Assembly (NCBI RefSeq): GCF_014191495.1
Contig: NZ_JACHWR010000001.1
Location: 186,001 to 250,000, forward strand
Source of the DNA: Nocardioides soli
GTDB taxonomy: Bacteria > Actinomycetota > Actinomycetes > Propionibacteriales > Nocardioidaceae
Reading direction: 5' to 3'
DNA length: 64,000 bases
Position 1 is the stretch's first letter. The number at the start of each line of letters is the position of its first letter. A program made the translations under genes and the position numbers. Under the pieces are notes generated by a model. It made no database searches. It was not told the DNA's origin and saw nothing but the letters and a program-made list of their open reading frames with translations. Shown here in pieces: positions 17,589 to 26,965 of this stretch.

Positions 17589-18929
17589 TCAGGCCTGGCG
17601 GAGCATCTCCGCGACGAGGAAGGCCAGCTCGAGCGACTGCACGCGGTTGAGGCGGGGGTCGACGACGGACTCGTAGCGGTGCGCGAGTCCCTCCTCGTCG
17701 ATCTCCTCGCCGCCGCCGATGCACTCGGTGACGTCGTCGCCGGTCATCTCGACCAGGACGCCGCCGGGCCAGGTGCCCAGGGCCCGGTGGACGTCGAAGA
17801 AGCCCTGGACCTCGTCGATCACGTCGTCGAAGCGGCGGGTCTTGTAGCCGGTGCTCGACTCGAAGGTGTTGCCGTGCATCGGGTCGCACACCCAGGCGAC
17901 CTTGATGCCCGCGGCGGTGACCTTCTCGACCAGGTTCGGCAGGCCGTCGCGGATCTTGCCGGCGCCGAACCGGGTGATGAAGGTCAGCCGACCGGCCTCG
18001 TTGTCGGGGTTCAGCCGCTCGGCGAGCGCGATCGCGTCGTCGGCGGTGGCGGTCGGGCCGAGCTTGCAGCCGATCGGGTTGGCGATGCTGCGGAAGTACT
18101 CGACGTGCGCACCGTCGAGCTGGCGGGTGCGTTCGCCGATCCACACGAAGTGGCCGGAGACGTTGTAGGCCGTGTCGGTGCGCGAGTCGATGCGCGTCAT
18201 CGCGTGCTCGTACTCCAGCAGCAGCGCCTCGTGGCTGGAGTGGAAGTCGACCCGCTTGAGCTCCTCGGGGTCGGCCCCGATCGCGCTCATGAAGGCCAGC
18301 GCCTTGTCGATCTCGCCGGCGATCGTCTCGTAGCGCTGACCGGCGACCGACGTACGCACGAAGTCGGTGTTCCAGGTGTGCACCTGGCGCAGGTCGGCGT
18401 AGCCGCCGGTGACGAACGCGCGCACCAGGTTCAGCGTCGCCGCGGAAGCGTTGTAGACGTCGAGCAGGCGGGTCGGGTCGGGGATCCGCGATTCGGGGGT
18501 GAACTCGAAGCCGTTGACGGCGTCGCCGCGGTACGCCGGGAGCGTGACGCCGTCGCGGGTCTCCATGTCGGACGAGCGCGGCTTGGCGTACTGCCCGGCC
18601 AGCCGGCCGAGCTTCACGACCGGCACGGAGCCGGCGTAGGTCAGCACGACCGCCATCTGCAGCAGCACCCGCAGCTTGTTGCGCACGTTGTCGGCGGTGA
18701 CGCCCGCGAAGGTCTCCGCGCAGTCGCCGCCCTGGAGCAGGAACGCCTCGCCTCGCGAGACCGCCGCCATCTTGGCCTTGAGCTCGTCGCACTCACCCGC
18801 AAAGACCAGGGGTGGCATGGTGCGCAGCCGGGCGACGTTGGCCGCGAGGGCGCCGGCGTCGGGGTAGGTCGGCTGCTGCGCTGCTCCGATGGCATGCAGG
18901 GTGGCGAGGTCGGGGACGGTGGTGCTCAC
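17589..18929 (-). CDS. aroG: 3-deoxy-7-phosphoheptulonate (DAHP) synthase, class II
   Basis: 446 aa, typical of the class II (plant/actinobacterial) enzyme. It joins phosphoenolpyruvate and erythrose-4-phosphate, the first step of aromatic amino acid synthesis. Landmarks are LQGGDCAETF near residue 65, the metal/substrate region RSSDMETRDGVTLPAYRGD, SSHEALLLEYE, ESRIPDPTRLL, NPIGCKLGPT, and the C-terminal CDPMHGNT followed by GGVLVEMTGDDVTECIGG. It stands alone; the M. tuberculosis counterpart is Rv2178c. The 3' end runs into the hairpin-repeat cluster. Confidence 0.95.
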   Translation of the reverse strand: MSTTVPDLATLHAIGAAQQPTYPDAGALAANVARLRTMPPLVFAGECDELKAKMAAVSRGEAFLLQGGDCAETFAGVTADNVRNKLRVLLQMAVVLTYAGSVPVVKLGRLAGQYAKPRSSDMETRDGVTLPAYRGDAVNGFEFTPESRIPDPTRLLDVYNASAATLNLVRAFVTGGYADLRQVHTWNTDFVRTSVAGQRYETIAGEIDKALAFMSAIGADPEELKRVDFHSSHEALLLEYEHAMTRIDSRTDTAYNVSGHFVWIGERTRQLDGAHVEYFRSIANPIGCKLGPTATADDAIALAERLNPDNEAGRLTFITRFGAGKIRDGLPNLVEKVTAAGIKVAWVCDPMHGNTFESSTGYKTRRFDDVIDEVQGFFDVHRALGTWPGGVLVEMTGDDVTECIGGGEEIDEEGLAHRYESVVDPRLNRVQSLELAFLVAEMLRQA

Positions 18930-18999
18930 CGTCCCAGGGTACGGCGAGGCGGCACACTCCCCCGATTCCTCGGGCCACCGCGAGACGCCGGCGACGAAC

Positions 19000-20445
19000 C
19001 TACTCCTCCAAGTGGTCGATGTCGCGGAAGCCGGTCTTCTGCGCGCGGACGCCGCGGTTGGTCAGCCAGGTGAACAGCCAGAGCACGATCCCGACGGCCA
19101 GCAGGCCGGCGGCGATCTCGTAGACGATGCCGTCGCGGTCGACCCACGGACCGACCAGGAACGCGCACAGCACGGCCGCCACCGCCGGGGTCACACCGGG
19201 CGAGCGGAACCTGCTCTCACGGCCGTCGCGGCGCAGCACGAGGCAGGCGATGTTGACGATCGTGAAGACGCCGAGCAGCAGCAGCGCCGTCACCGAGGCG
19301 AGGTTGACGACGATGTCGTCCTCGGCCCGGTTGGCGACGTACACGATGAGCGCGAGCGCCAGCACGGTCGAGAAGATCACCCCGACGTACGGCGAGCGGC
19401 GGTTGGGCGAGACCTTGCCGAGCGTGCGCGGCAGCACGTCCTGGTGGGCCAGGCCGTAGAGCAGCCGGCTCGCCATCAGCATGTTGATCAGCGAGGTGTT
19501 GGCGACCGCGAAGACCGCGAGGAACGGGAAGACCTTGTCGATCGGGAAGTCGGGGGCGCCGACCCGGACGACCTCGAGCAGCGCTCGCCCCTCGGAGGCG
19601 CTGGCGATCTGGTCGGAGGTCAGCACCGAGACCACCGAGATCGCGACCAGCATGTAGATGATCACCGCGATGCCGAGGCCGGTGATCATCGTGCGCGGGA
19701 AGATCCGCTCGGGGTCCTTGGTCTCCTCGACCATGTTGACGGAGTCCTCGAAGCCGACCATCGCGAAGAACGCGATCGAGGTGGCGGCGGTGACGGCGAG
19801 GAAGATCCCCTTGCCCTCGGGGTTCTCGAACGTCGTGACCCGGCTGAAGTCCGCGTCGCCCTGGGCCATCGCGTAGAAGCCGACGCCGATCACGATCGCG
19901 AGGGCGGTGACCTCGACGAGGGTGAGGAGCACGTTGAACTTCACGGACTCGCCGACGCCGCGCAGGTTGATCAGCGCCAGCAGCACCATGAAGGCCAGCG
20001 CGATGATCGTGATGGTGGCGGTGCTGGGCTCGGCGTCGATCCAGCCGTTGACGACCAGGCCCTGCGTGAGGTTCTGGGCCAGCACGTTGGCCGACGTCGA
20101 GGCGCTGGTGATGCCCGAGCAGATCACCGCGAAGGCGACGAGGAACGTGACGAAGTGGATGCCGAACGCCTTGTGCGTGTAGAGCGCCGCGCCGGCGGCC
20201 TGGGGGTACTTGGTGACCAGCTCGAGGTAGGACAGTGCGGTCAGCGTGGCCACGATGAAGGCGACCAGGAACGGCAGCCAGACGATGCCGCCCACCACAC
20301 CGGCCATCTGGCCCGTGACGGCGTAGACACCGGCGCCGAGGATGTCACCGACGATGAACAGCAGCAGCAGCTTCGGGCCCATCACCCGCTTGAGGTTGGG
20401 AGTCGGGCCGTTGACGTCGCGGGTCTCCGGAGCGGCGGTGGTCAT
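19000..20445 (-). CDS. APC-family amino acid permease
   Basis: 481 aa from ATG 20445 with a GAGGAGG ribosome site five bases upstream. It has about twelve hydrophobic segments, beginning LLLLFIVGDILGAGVYAVTG, which carries the family's glycine-rich helix 1. FFAMVGFEDSVNMVEETKDP (helix 6 and the following loop) is typical of the amino acid-polyamine-organocation superfamily. The substrate cannot be read from the sequence. The protein is encoded alone, 70 bp from aroG on the same strand, and may be read through into it. Confidence 0.85.
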   Translation of the reverse strand: MTTAAPETRDVNGPTPNLKRVMGPKLLLLFIVGDILGAGVYAVTGQMAGVVGGIVWLPFLVAFIVATLTALSYLELVTKYPQAAGAALYTHKAFGIHFVTFLVAFAVICSGITSASTSANVLAQNLTQGLVVNGWIDAEPSTATITIIALAFMVLLALINLRGVGESVKFNVLLTLVEVTALAIVIGVGFYAMAQGDADFSRVTTFENPEGKGIFLAVTAATSIAFFAMVGFEDSVNMVEETKDPERIFPRTMITGLGIAVIIYMLVAISVVSVLTSDQIASASEGRALLEVVRVGAPDFPIDKVFPFLAVFAVANTSLINMLMASRLLYGLAHQDVLPRTLGKVSPNRRSPYVGVIFSTVLALALIVYVANRAEDDIVVNLASVTALLLLGVFTIVNIACLVLRRDGRESRFRSPGVTPAVAAVLCAFLVGPWVDRDGIVYEIAAGLLAVGIVLWLFTWLTNRGVRAQKTGFRDIDHLEE

Positions 20446-20524
20446 CGTGGCCTCCTCGTGGTGGTCCGTCGTGGTGCAGCGTCCCCCGCGACCGTGATCC
20501 TGAACCCACTCTGGCCCTCCCGCG

Positions 20525-21097
20525 TCACGATGCGCCACCCTCGGGCCGCTCCGGCTGCACCTCCAGCCGCTCCAACAGGAAGAGCAACGCGGCCGCGAAC
20601 GGGTTGTCGGCCGTTCGCTTGGCCACGACCGCCCAGTCCACCTGCTCGCGGACGGCCCGGGCGACGGGCACCACGGCGCCGAAGTCCGCGGCATGCTCCT
20701 CGAGGGCGTTGAGCTTGTCGACCATCAGCTCGGTCGCCGTCAGCACCGGCATCCGCACCGACCCGACCTCAATCTGGTCGACGTGCTCGAGCCGCTCCCG
20801 GGAGACCGGGTCGCCACCGGCCCGGAAGAGCACGTCGACCATGGCGTCGTCGACGTACACCTTGAACAACCAGTCCTCCGGGGGCTGCACCACCTGCAGG
20901 CCGCGGCCGGCGAGCAGCTCGGCCGTGGCCGCCGCGTCCTCCTCGGCCACCATGAAGTCGACGTCGTGGTCGGGCTCGGGCCCGCCGCGCGCCTAGAGCG
21001 CGTAGCCGCCGGTCAGCGCGAACGGCGCTCCGCCCTCCTTGAGGGCGACCGCCACCAGCTTCAGCGCCTCCCGCAGCCCCGACCGCACCTCGTCCAC
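20525..21097 (-). pseudogene. Nucleotidyltransferase-like gene with in-frame amber stop
   Basis: From GTG 21097 the frame reads VDEVRSGLREALKLVAVALK, then EGGAPFALTGGYAL, a TAG at 20995-20993, and ARGGPEPDHDVDFMVAEEDA. The GGYAL-x-ARGGPEPDHDVDF segment is the GG...DxD pocket of nucleotidyltransferase-like proteins, where a Trp (TGG) would fit the stop position. Reading resumes for 142 residues to 20525 (VDKLNALEEHAADF, PERPEGGAS). It is probably a recent nonsense mutation. Otherwise the shorter product from ATG 20953 would lack half the pocket. Confidence 0.7.
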
Positions 21098-21171
21098 ACT
21101 CGCAGGGTTACCCGGCGCCACGGCGGCGCATGCCACGGGTGCCGCACCCGGCGGTGGGTACCGTCGAGGCG

Positions 21172-21936
21172 ATGCGCCTGGCGACGTTCAACATCCTGCA
21201 CGGCCGCTCCCCGGCCGACGGCCGCGTCGACGTGTCGAGGTTCGCCGACGCGGTGCGCGAGCTCGACGCCGACGTACTCGCCCTGCAGGAGGTCGACCGC
21301 TTCCTCCCCCGCTCCGCCCACGCCGACCTCACCGCCGTCGCGGCCGCCGCGATGGGTGCGGTCGACCATCGCTTCGTGGCCGCCCTCGACGGCAGCCCGG
21401 GCGCCACCTGGACCGCGGCGACCGGCGCGGAGCAGCCCGACAGCGCGGGGTACGGCGTGGCGCTGCTGAGCCGGCACCCGGTGGTCGCCTGGGAGGTGGT
21501 CCGGCTCCCCGAGCTGCCCGGCCGCGGACCGTGGCGCTGGCACGGGCAGCGGCTCCCCCGACTGGTGCGCGACGAACCGCGGGTGGCCGTGGCCGCCCAG
21601 CTGGAGACCCCGGCGGGATGCGTGACGGTGGCGAACACGCACCTGTCGTTCCTCCCCTACTGGAACGTCCGCCAGCTGCGCCGGCTCGTGCGCGCGCTGC
21701 GCGACGCCCGCCGCCCCCTGGTGCTCACCGGCGACCTCAACATGGGTCCCCGGCGGGCCGAGCGACTCACCGGGCTGGCGTCGCTCGCCACCCACGCGAC
21801 CTTCCCGGCTCAGCGACCGGAGCGCCAGATCGACCATGTGCTGGCCGACGGGCCGGTCGTGGCCGTCGACTCGGCCGCGCACCTGCTGCCGCTCTCCGAC
21901 CACCTCGCGCTGGTCGCGGACCTCGACGTGGGGTGA
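21172..21936 (+). CDS. Endonuclease/exonuclease/phosphatase family protein
   Basis: 254 aa from ATG 21172; upstream in-frame starts at 21130 are also possible. Family signatures in order: ATFNILHGR (Asn), ALQEVDRF (metal-binding Glu), VANTHLSF, TGDLNMGP (Asp/Asn), and RQIDHVLADG with the C-terminal SDHLAL (catalytic His). It is a metal-dependent phosphodiesterase or phosphatase acting on DNA, lipid or nucleotide phosphates; the substrate cannot be told. No signal peptide. Convergent with the anti-sigma-like gene, three bases away. Confidence 0.85.
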   Translation: MRLATFNILHGRSPADGRVDVSRFADAVRELDADVLALQEVDRFLPRSAHADLTAVAAAAMGAVDHRFVAALDGSPGATWTAATGAEQPDSAGYGVALLSRHPVVAWEVVRLPELPGRGPWRWHGQRLPRLVRDEPRVAVAAQLETPAGCVTVANTHLSFLPYWNVRQLRRLVRALRDARRPLVLTGDLNMGPRRAERLTGLASLATHATFPAQRPERQIDHVLADGPVVAVDSAAHLLPLSDHLALVADLDVG

Positions 21937-21939
21937 GGG

Positions 21940-22902
21940 TCAGCGGACCTCGCAGTCGACGGGGTTCGAGCACGGCTTGAGCTCGTGGTCCTCGATCACG
22001 TCGCCGTCGGCGTCGTACGCCACCACCGCGGCGAGCTTCCCGACGACCGTGCCCCAGAGCATCGACGCGCCGGGCACCACGCTGCCCCTCTCGACGTGAC
22101 CCGGCACCGTGGTGCCGTCGGTGGTCACCAGGTCGACCCGCGCCACGTCGGTGCCGGGCAGGCCCGCGAGAACGAGCTCGCCCGGTGCCCCGGTCGAGTA
22201 GTCGTCGCTCAGGAACACCTCCATGTCCGAGCCGGGCCGCAGGAAGTCCTCGGTGCCCATCCCCCACTGGTAGGACCAGCCGCCCGCGTCGCGGGTCAGG
22301 AGCGCAGGTGTGCAGGAGTCGTCGCTGCCGACGCACCCGAGGTACGCCGCGCCGGCGTCGACGAGGATGCCCATGTCGGTCGAGCCGACGGGATGGCTGC
22401 CGTCGTCGGACGCGAGGTCGGTCCGCTCGATCTTCGCGACGCCGCGGTGGAGCCAGTCGGGGAAGGCGCCGGCCCGGTAGGAGGTCACGCCTGCGTAGTG
22501 GCGGGCACCTGTGTCGACGGGGGTGCCGGCCACCGCCATGTCGGTCTCGGGCCACTGATGCGCGGCTCCGGCCGGCGCGGGCAGCACGACCTGCCAGTCG
22601 GAGACCTGCATCGCGCCCGACACCTCGTCGAGGACGCGTTCGGCCAGCGGTGAGAGCTCGTGCGGCTGGGCGGCGACGGGTACGTCGTCGACGGCCCGTC
22701 CGATGCCGCCGCCGAGCGTGAGGCCGAGCACGAGGCCGACCGCCACCGTGGTCGCCAGCAGCGCCGCGCCCATGCCGGCCGCCGTCAGGTAGCGGCGGCG
22801 CATGCCTGCGGCGCGGATCGCCTCGAGGTCGGGCTGCGTCACCATGTCGCGCTCGTCGCGGTGCAGCTCGTGCTCGAGCTCCTGAAGGGTGCGTGTGCTC
22901 AT
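21940..22902 (-). CDS. Single-pass membrane protein, probable partner of the SigE-type sigma factor
   Basis: 320 aa. The cytoplasmic N-terminus (MSTRTLQELEHELHRDERDM) is followed by one transmembrane helix at residues ~40-66 and a ~250-residue extracytoplasmic domain with paired cysteines (CVGSDDSC, CSNPVDC). The ATG overlaps the stop of the sigma factor gene (ATGA). This is the standard layout for an anti-sigma or sigma-linked sensor in Nocardioides-like genomes. I see no zinc anti-sigma motif, so the inhibitory role is inferred only from position. Confidence 0.65.
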   Translation of the reverse strand: MSTRTLQELEHELHRDERDMVTQPDLEAIRAAGMRRRYLTAAGMGAALLATTVAVGLVLGLTLGGGIGRAVDDVPVAAQPHELSPLAERVLDEVSGAMQVSDWQVVLPAPAGAAHQWPETDMAVAGTPVDTGARHYAGVTSYRAGAFPDWLHRGVAKIERTDLASDDGSHPVGSTDMGILVDAGAAYLGCVGSDDSCTPALLTRDAGGWSYQWGMGTEDFLRPGSDMEVFLSDDYSTGAPGELVLAGLPGTDVARVDLVTTDGTTVPGHVERGSVVPGASMLWGTVVGKLAAVVAYDADGDVIEDHELKPCSNPVDCEVR

Positions 22903-23426
22903 CGAAGTCCCTGCCTCACGAAGGTTGTCTCGTCGTCCGCCGCGGCGACCCGCAGCTTGCGCAGTGCCCGGGACAGCGCGCTCTTGACGGTCCCCGGCGC
23001 GATCCCGAGCTCGCCGGCCACCTCCGCCTCGGAGAGGTCGAAGTAGTGGCGCAGCACGACCACCCGCCGTTCGCGCTCGGTCAGTCCGGCCAACAGCCGG
23101 ACGATCTCGTCGCGATCGGTCGCGATCTCCGCACTGCCACGCCCCGACTCCGCCCGGGTGGCCAGCGCGACATCGGCCGCCACGCCGCCGAGCTCGGTGG
23201 CGCGGCGCCGCCGGATGCGGTCGATGTTGGCGTTGACCAGCACCTTGCGGGCGTAGGCGAGCGCGTCGGCGCGACGTACCCGCCGCCAGCTCGCGTAGGT
23301 GCGGGCCAGCGCGGTCTGGGCGAGGTCCTCGGCGAGGTGGTGGTCGCCGGTGAGCAGGTACGCCGAGCGCCGCAGCCGGGGCCAGGCGGCGACCGCGAAC
23401 TCGTCGAACTCCTGCTCCGCCGTCAC
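22899..23426 (-). CDS. SigE-family (ECF) RNA polymerase sigma factor
   Basis: 175 aa. Region 2 is at residues ~10-75 (FAVAAWPRLRRSAYLLTGDH and EDLAQTALARTYASW). Region 4 is at ~110-165 (LTERERRVVVLRHYFDLSEA then EVAGELGIAPGTVKSALSRA), an ideal sigma-70 region 4 helix-turn-helix. It belongs to the actinobacterial SigE group without an N-terminal extension. It is co-transcribed with the downstream membrane protein and probably directs a stress or envelope regulon. Confidence 0.88.
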   Translation of the reverse strand: MTAEQEFDEFAVAAWPRLRRSAYLLTGDHHLAEDLAQTALARTYASWRRVRRADALAYARKVLVNANIDRIRRRRATELGGVAADVALATRAESGRGSAEIATDRDEIVRLLAGLTERERRVVVLRHYFDLSEAEVAGELGIAPGTVKSALSRALRKLRVAAADDETTFVRQGLR

Positions 23427-23514
23427 GGACCCTCCACGCGCTGGGTGATCGTCACACCCACCTCTACGCAGGGTGGGTCGCGCCGGTTCCGTGCCGTGCC
23501 GGAATCAGTCGGGG

Positions 23515-24543
23515 TCAGCCGAAGAAGACCTGTGCCTCGGCGTACTCCTCCTTGCTGACGAGCTTGAGCTCGCCGGTGCCCTCGATCAGCGGGACCCGCG
23601 CGATGGCGGTGCCGCGCAGGGCCATCATCTTCCCGAAGTCGCCGTCGGCGACGGCGTCGACCGCCTGGAGGCCGAAGCGGGTGGCGAGCCATCGGTCGAA
23701 CGCCGTGGGCGTGCCGCCGCGCTGGATGTGGCCGAGCACGACCGCGCGGGCCTCCTTGCCGGTGCGGGTCTCGATCTCCCGGGCGATCCGGTCGCCGATC
23801 CCGCCGAGACGGACGTGGCCGAAGTCGTCGAGCTCCCCGGAGGAGAGCGTCATGTCGCCGCCCTCGCGCGGCACCGCACCCTCCGAGACCACCAGGATCG
23901 GGGCGTAGTGGGACTCGAAGCGGCTCTCGACGAGGTCGCAGACCTCGCGGATGTCGAACGGCTGCTCGGGGATCAGCACGATGTTCGCACCGCCGGCCAG
24001 CCCGGCGTGCAGCGCGATCCAACCGGCGTGCCGGCCCATCACCTCGACGACGAGCACCCGGTGGTGGGACTCGGCGGTGGTGTGCAGCCGGTCGATCGCC
24101 TCGGTGGCGATGTTGACCGCCGTGTCGAAGCCGAAGGTGAAGTCGGTGCCGGAGAGATCGTTGTCGATGGTCTTCGGCACGCCGACGACGTTCACGCCGA
24201 GGTCGGCGAGCTTGGTGGCGACGCCGAGAGTGTCCTCGCCGCCGATCGCGATCAGCGCGTCGACGCCGTCCTTGGCCAGGTTTTCCTTGATCCGCTCCAC
24301 GCCGTTGTCGAGCTTGAAGGGGTTGGTCCGCGAGGAACCGAGGATGGTGCCGCCGCGGGGCAGGATCCCCCGGCACTGCTCGATGCCGAGTTGCATCGTC
24401 AGCCCCTCGAGCGGGCCACGCCAGCCGTCGCGATAGCCGACGAACTCGAAGTGGTGCTGCCTGACCCCTTTGCGCACCACCGCCCGGATGACGGCGTTCA
24501 GGCCGGGGCAGTCCCCGCCTCCGGTGAGCACTCCGACGCGCAT
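23515..24543 (-). CDS. pfkA: 6-phosphofructokinase with PPi-type active-site residues
   Basis: 342 aa. It phosphorylates fructose-6-phosphate in glycolysis. TGGGDCPGLNA (residues 7-17) binds the phosphoryl donor, and PKTIDNDLSGTD carries the catalytic Asp127. At the two donor-selecting positions it has Asp104 (GGEDT) and Lys124 (PKTID). ATP-dependent E. coli PfkA has Gly at both. The Asp104/Lys124 pair is the mark of pyrophosphate-dependent enzymes such as that of Amycolatopsis methanolica, so the donor may be PPi. MGRHAGWIALHAGL and GHIQRGGTPTAFDR are intact. Monocistronic. Confidence 0.9.
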   Translation of the reverse strand: MRVGVLTGGGDCPGLNAVIRAVVRKGVRQHHFEFVGYRDGWRGPLEGLTMQLGIEQCRGILPRGGTILGSSRTNPFKLDNGVERIKENLAKDGVDALIAIGGEDTLGVATKLADLGVNVVGVPKTIDNDLSGTDFTFGFDTAVNIATEAIDRLHTTAESHHRVLVVEVMGRHAGWIALHAGLAGGANIVLIPEQPFDIREVCDLVESRFESHYAPILVVSEGAVPREGGDMTLSSGELDDFGHVRLGGIGDRIAREIETRTGKEARAVVLGHIQRGGTPTAFDRWLATRFGLQAVDAVADGDFGKMMALRGTAIARVPLIEGTGELKLVSKEEYAEAQVFFG

Positions 24544-24658
24544 GACCTCTCCCGTCGCTGGACTGTCTTGGATCGTTCACGCAGACCGCCCCGAGCCTAG
24601 CCAAGGTCGGGGCGGACGTCATCGAGCCGGCGGCGCCCCGAATCGCTACTGTCGGCCC

Positions 24659-25486
24659 ATGACCTTCTCGATCGTGGCCCGCTCCGCCGACGGTGAGTCG
24701 TGGGGCGTGGCGGTGGCCTCGAAGTTCCTCGCGGTCGGTGCGACCGTCCCTGCCGCCGTCGCCGGCGTCGGCGCCATCGCGACCCAGGCGCACGCCAACG
24801 TCGCCTACAAGGGCCAGGCGCTCGCCCACCTCGACGACGGCGCCACCGCCTCGGTCGCGCTCCAGCGGCTGCTCGAAGAGGACGACGGCCGCGACCTGCG
24901 CCAGGTCGGCATCGTCGACCTCGACGGCAACGCCGCCAGCCACACCGGTACGGCCTGCCTGGAGTGGGCGGGCAGCGTCACCGGCGACGGCTACGCGATC
25001 CAGGGCAACATCCTGGCGGGCGGCCAGGTCGTCGAGGCGATGGAGGCGGCCTGGCTCGACTCCTCGCCCGAGGCGCCCCTGGCCGACCGGCTGCTCGCGG
25101 CCCTCGCCGCCGGCGACGCCGCGGGTGGGGACTCGCGCGGGCGGCAGTCGGCGGCGCTGCTCGTCGTACGGGAGGGGGCCGGGTACGGCGGTCTCGACGA
25201 CATCGCGGTCGACCTGCGCGTCGACGACCATCCCGAGCCGGTCGTCGAGCTCGCGCGGCTGCTCGCGCTCAACGAGCTCTATCTGACCGCCTCCACGGCG
25301 GAGGAGCAGGTGCCGATCACCCCGGACCTCGCCGAGGAGCTCGAGCAGCTCGCGACCGCGCTCGGGCACCGCGACTTCGCCGCCTGGGTCGGCGCCGAGA
25401 ACTACGAGATGCGGGTCGCCGACGACGGCTCCTGGATCGACGTACGCATCCTCGAGATCATCCGCGACACCGAGGCCGACCGGTGA
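24659..25486 (+). CDS. DUF1028 domain protein
   Basis: 275 aa from ATG 24659. The N-terminal ~200 residues match the DUF1028 fold (Ntn-hydrolase-like): MTFSIVARSADGESWGVAVA, SKFLAVGATVPAA, and GDSRGRQSAALLVVR with DLRVDDHPEPV. The biochemical role of the family is not established. The last ~60 residues are a separate helical extension. The TGA overlaps the GTG start of glycerol kinase (GTGA). The coupling suggests a link to glycerol use, but that is inference. Confidence 0.85.
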   Translation: MTFSIVARSADGESWGVAVASKFLAVGATVPAAVAGVGAIATQAHANVAYKGQALAHLDDGATASVALQRLLEEDDGRDLRQVGIVDLDGNAASHTGTACLEWAGSVTGDGYAIQGNILAGGQVVEAMEAAWLDSSPEAPLADRLLAALAAGDAAGGDSRGRQSAALLVVREGAGYGGLDDIAVDLRVDDHPEPVVELARLLALNELYLTASTAEEQVPITPDLAEELEQLATALGHRDFAAWVGAENYEMRVADDGSWIDVRILEIIRDTEADR

Positions 25487-26964
25487 GCTCGCCGGACGGC
25501 GCGATCCTCGCGATCGACGCCGGGACCACCGGCGTCACCGCGCTCGTCGTCGAGCACGACGGGCGGATCGCCGCGCGGGGCTACCAGGAGTTCTCCCAGC
25601 ACTTCCCGCGCCCGGGCTGGGTCGAGCACGCGCCGGAGGAGATCTGGCAGGCGACGCTCGAGGCCTGCCGCGAGGTGCTGAAGAAGTACGACGCGTCGGC
25701 GCTGCGGGCGGTCGGCATCACCAACCAGCGCGAGACGGTCATGCTCTGGGACCGCGAGACGCTCGGCGCGCCGCGTCGCGCGATCGTGTGGCAGGACCGG
25801 CGTACCGCCGAGCTGTGCACGCGTCTGCAGGACGACGGGCACGAGGCGCGAGTGCGCGAGCTGACCGGGCTCCGGCTCGACCCGTACTTCTCCGGTACCA
25901 AGCTGATGTGGCTGGCCGAGCACGAGCCGCACACCTGGGCGCTGGTCGAGTCGGGCCGGTACGCGATCGGCACCGTCGACTCCTACCTGATCGCACGGAT
26001 GAGTCGCGGCAACTACCACGTCACCGACGTCTCCAACGCGTGTCGCACGCTGCTCTTCGACCTCGAGGCCGGCGACTGGTCCGACGAGCTGTGTTCGCTG
26101 TTCGGCGTACCCCGTGACGCGCTGCCCGACCTGGTGCCCAGCTGGGGCGACATCGCCACGACCGATCCGGCGACGTTCCTCGGGCTGTCGCTGCCGATCT
26201 CCGGGATGGCCGGCGACCAGCAGTCGGCGCTCTTCGGGCAGACCTGCTTCGACGAGGGCGACTCGAAGTGCACCTACGGCACCGGGTCGTTCATCCTCAC
26301 CAACACCGGGTCGTCGGTGCAGCGCTCCGACGCCCTGCTGGCCTCGGCGGCGTGGCGCTCCCCCGACGGCGCGATCACCTACTGCTCGGAGGGCTCGATC
26401 TTCGTGACGGGCGCGGCCGTGCAGTGGCTGCGCGACGGCATCCAGATCGTCGGGTCGGCGGCGGAGAGCGAGGCGGTGGCCTCGACGGTGGCCGACAGCG
26501 GTGGGGTGGTGTTCGTGCCGGCGCTGACCGGCCTGGGCGCCCCGCACTGGGACCCGCAGGCGCGCGGCCTGATCGTCGGCATCACCCGGGGCACCACCCG
26601 GGCCCACGTCGTACGCGCGACCCTGGAGGCGATCACCTTCGAGGTGCGCGATGTGCTCGACGTGATGCCCCGGCTCTCCTCGCTGCGGGTCGACGGCGGC
26701 GCGGCCGCCAACGACCTGCTCTGCCAGCTGCAGGCCGACCAGGTCGGCGTACCCGTCGAGCGCCCGACCGCCGTGGAGACCACCGGCCTCGGCGCGGCGT
26801 TCCTCGCCGGTCTCGGTGTCGGCCTGTGGTCGTCCACCGACGACCTGCGCCACACCTGGACCCTCGACCGGCGCTTCGACCCCACCTCCGACCGCACCGC
26901 GGCCGATGCCGCCCACGCCCGCTGGTCTCGGGCCGTCGAGCTGGCCAAGGGGTGGGCGGACTGA
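25483..26964 (+). CDS. glpK: Glycerol kinase
   Basis: 493 aa, FGGY family. It converts glycerol and ATP to glycerol-3-phosphate in the cytoplasm. The phosphate-1 motif DAGTTGVTALV is at the N-terminus, ITNQRETVMLWDRE and WQDRRTAELC form the glycerol site, and SGMAGDQQSALFGQ and CTYGTGSFILTNTG are in the ATPase core. GLGAPHWDPQARGLIVGITR and DGGAAANDLLCQLQAD are the family signatures. It starts inside the stop of the DUF1028 gene. Hairpin repeats begin two bases after its stop codon. Confidence 0.95.
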   Translation: MSSPDGAILAIDAGTTGVTALVVEHDGRIAARGYQEFSQHFPRPGWVEHAPEEIWQATLEACREVLKKYDASALRAVGITNQRETVMLWDRETLGAPRRAIVWQDRRTAELCTRLQDDGHEARVRELTGLRLDPYFSGTKLMWLAEHEPHTWALVESGRYAIGTVDSYLIARMSRGNYHVTDVSNACRTLLFDLEAGDWSDELCSLFGVPRDALPDLVPSWGDIATTDPATFLGLSLPISGMAGDQQSALFGQTCFDEGDSKCTYGTGSFILTNTGSSVQRSDALLASAAWRSPDGAITYCSEGSIFVTGAAVQWLRDGIQIVGSAAESEAVASTVADSGGVVFVPALTGLGAPHWDPQARGLIVGITRGTTRAHVVRATLEAITFEVRDVLDVMPRLSSLRVDGGAAANDLLCQLQADQVGVPVERPTAVETTGLGAAFLAGLGVGLWSSTDDLRHTWTLDRRFDPTSDRTAADAAHARWSRAVELAKGWAD

Positions 26965-26965
26965 G

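Noticed and set aside
17400..23426. Very long open frames opposite aroG, the permease and other genes
   Set aside because: They have the biased Arg/Gly/Asp composition of antisense frames in GC-rich DNA and no domain signature, while the opposite strand encodes recognisable enzymes.
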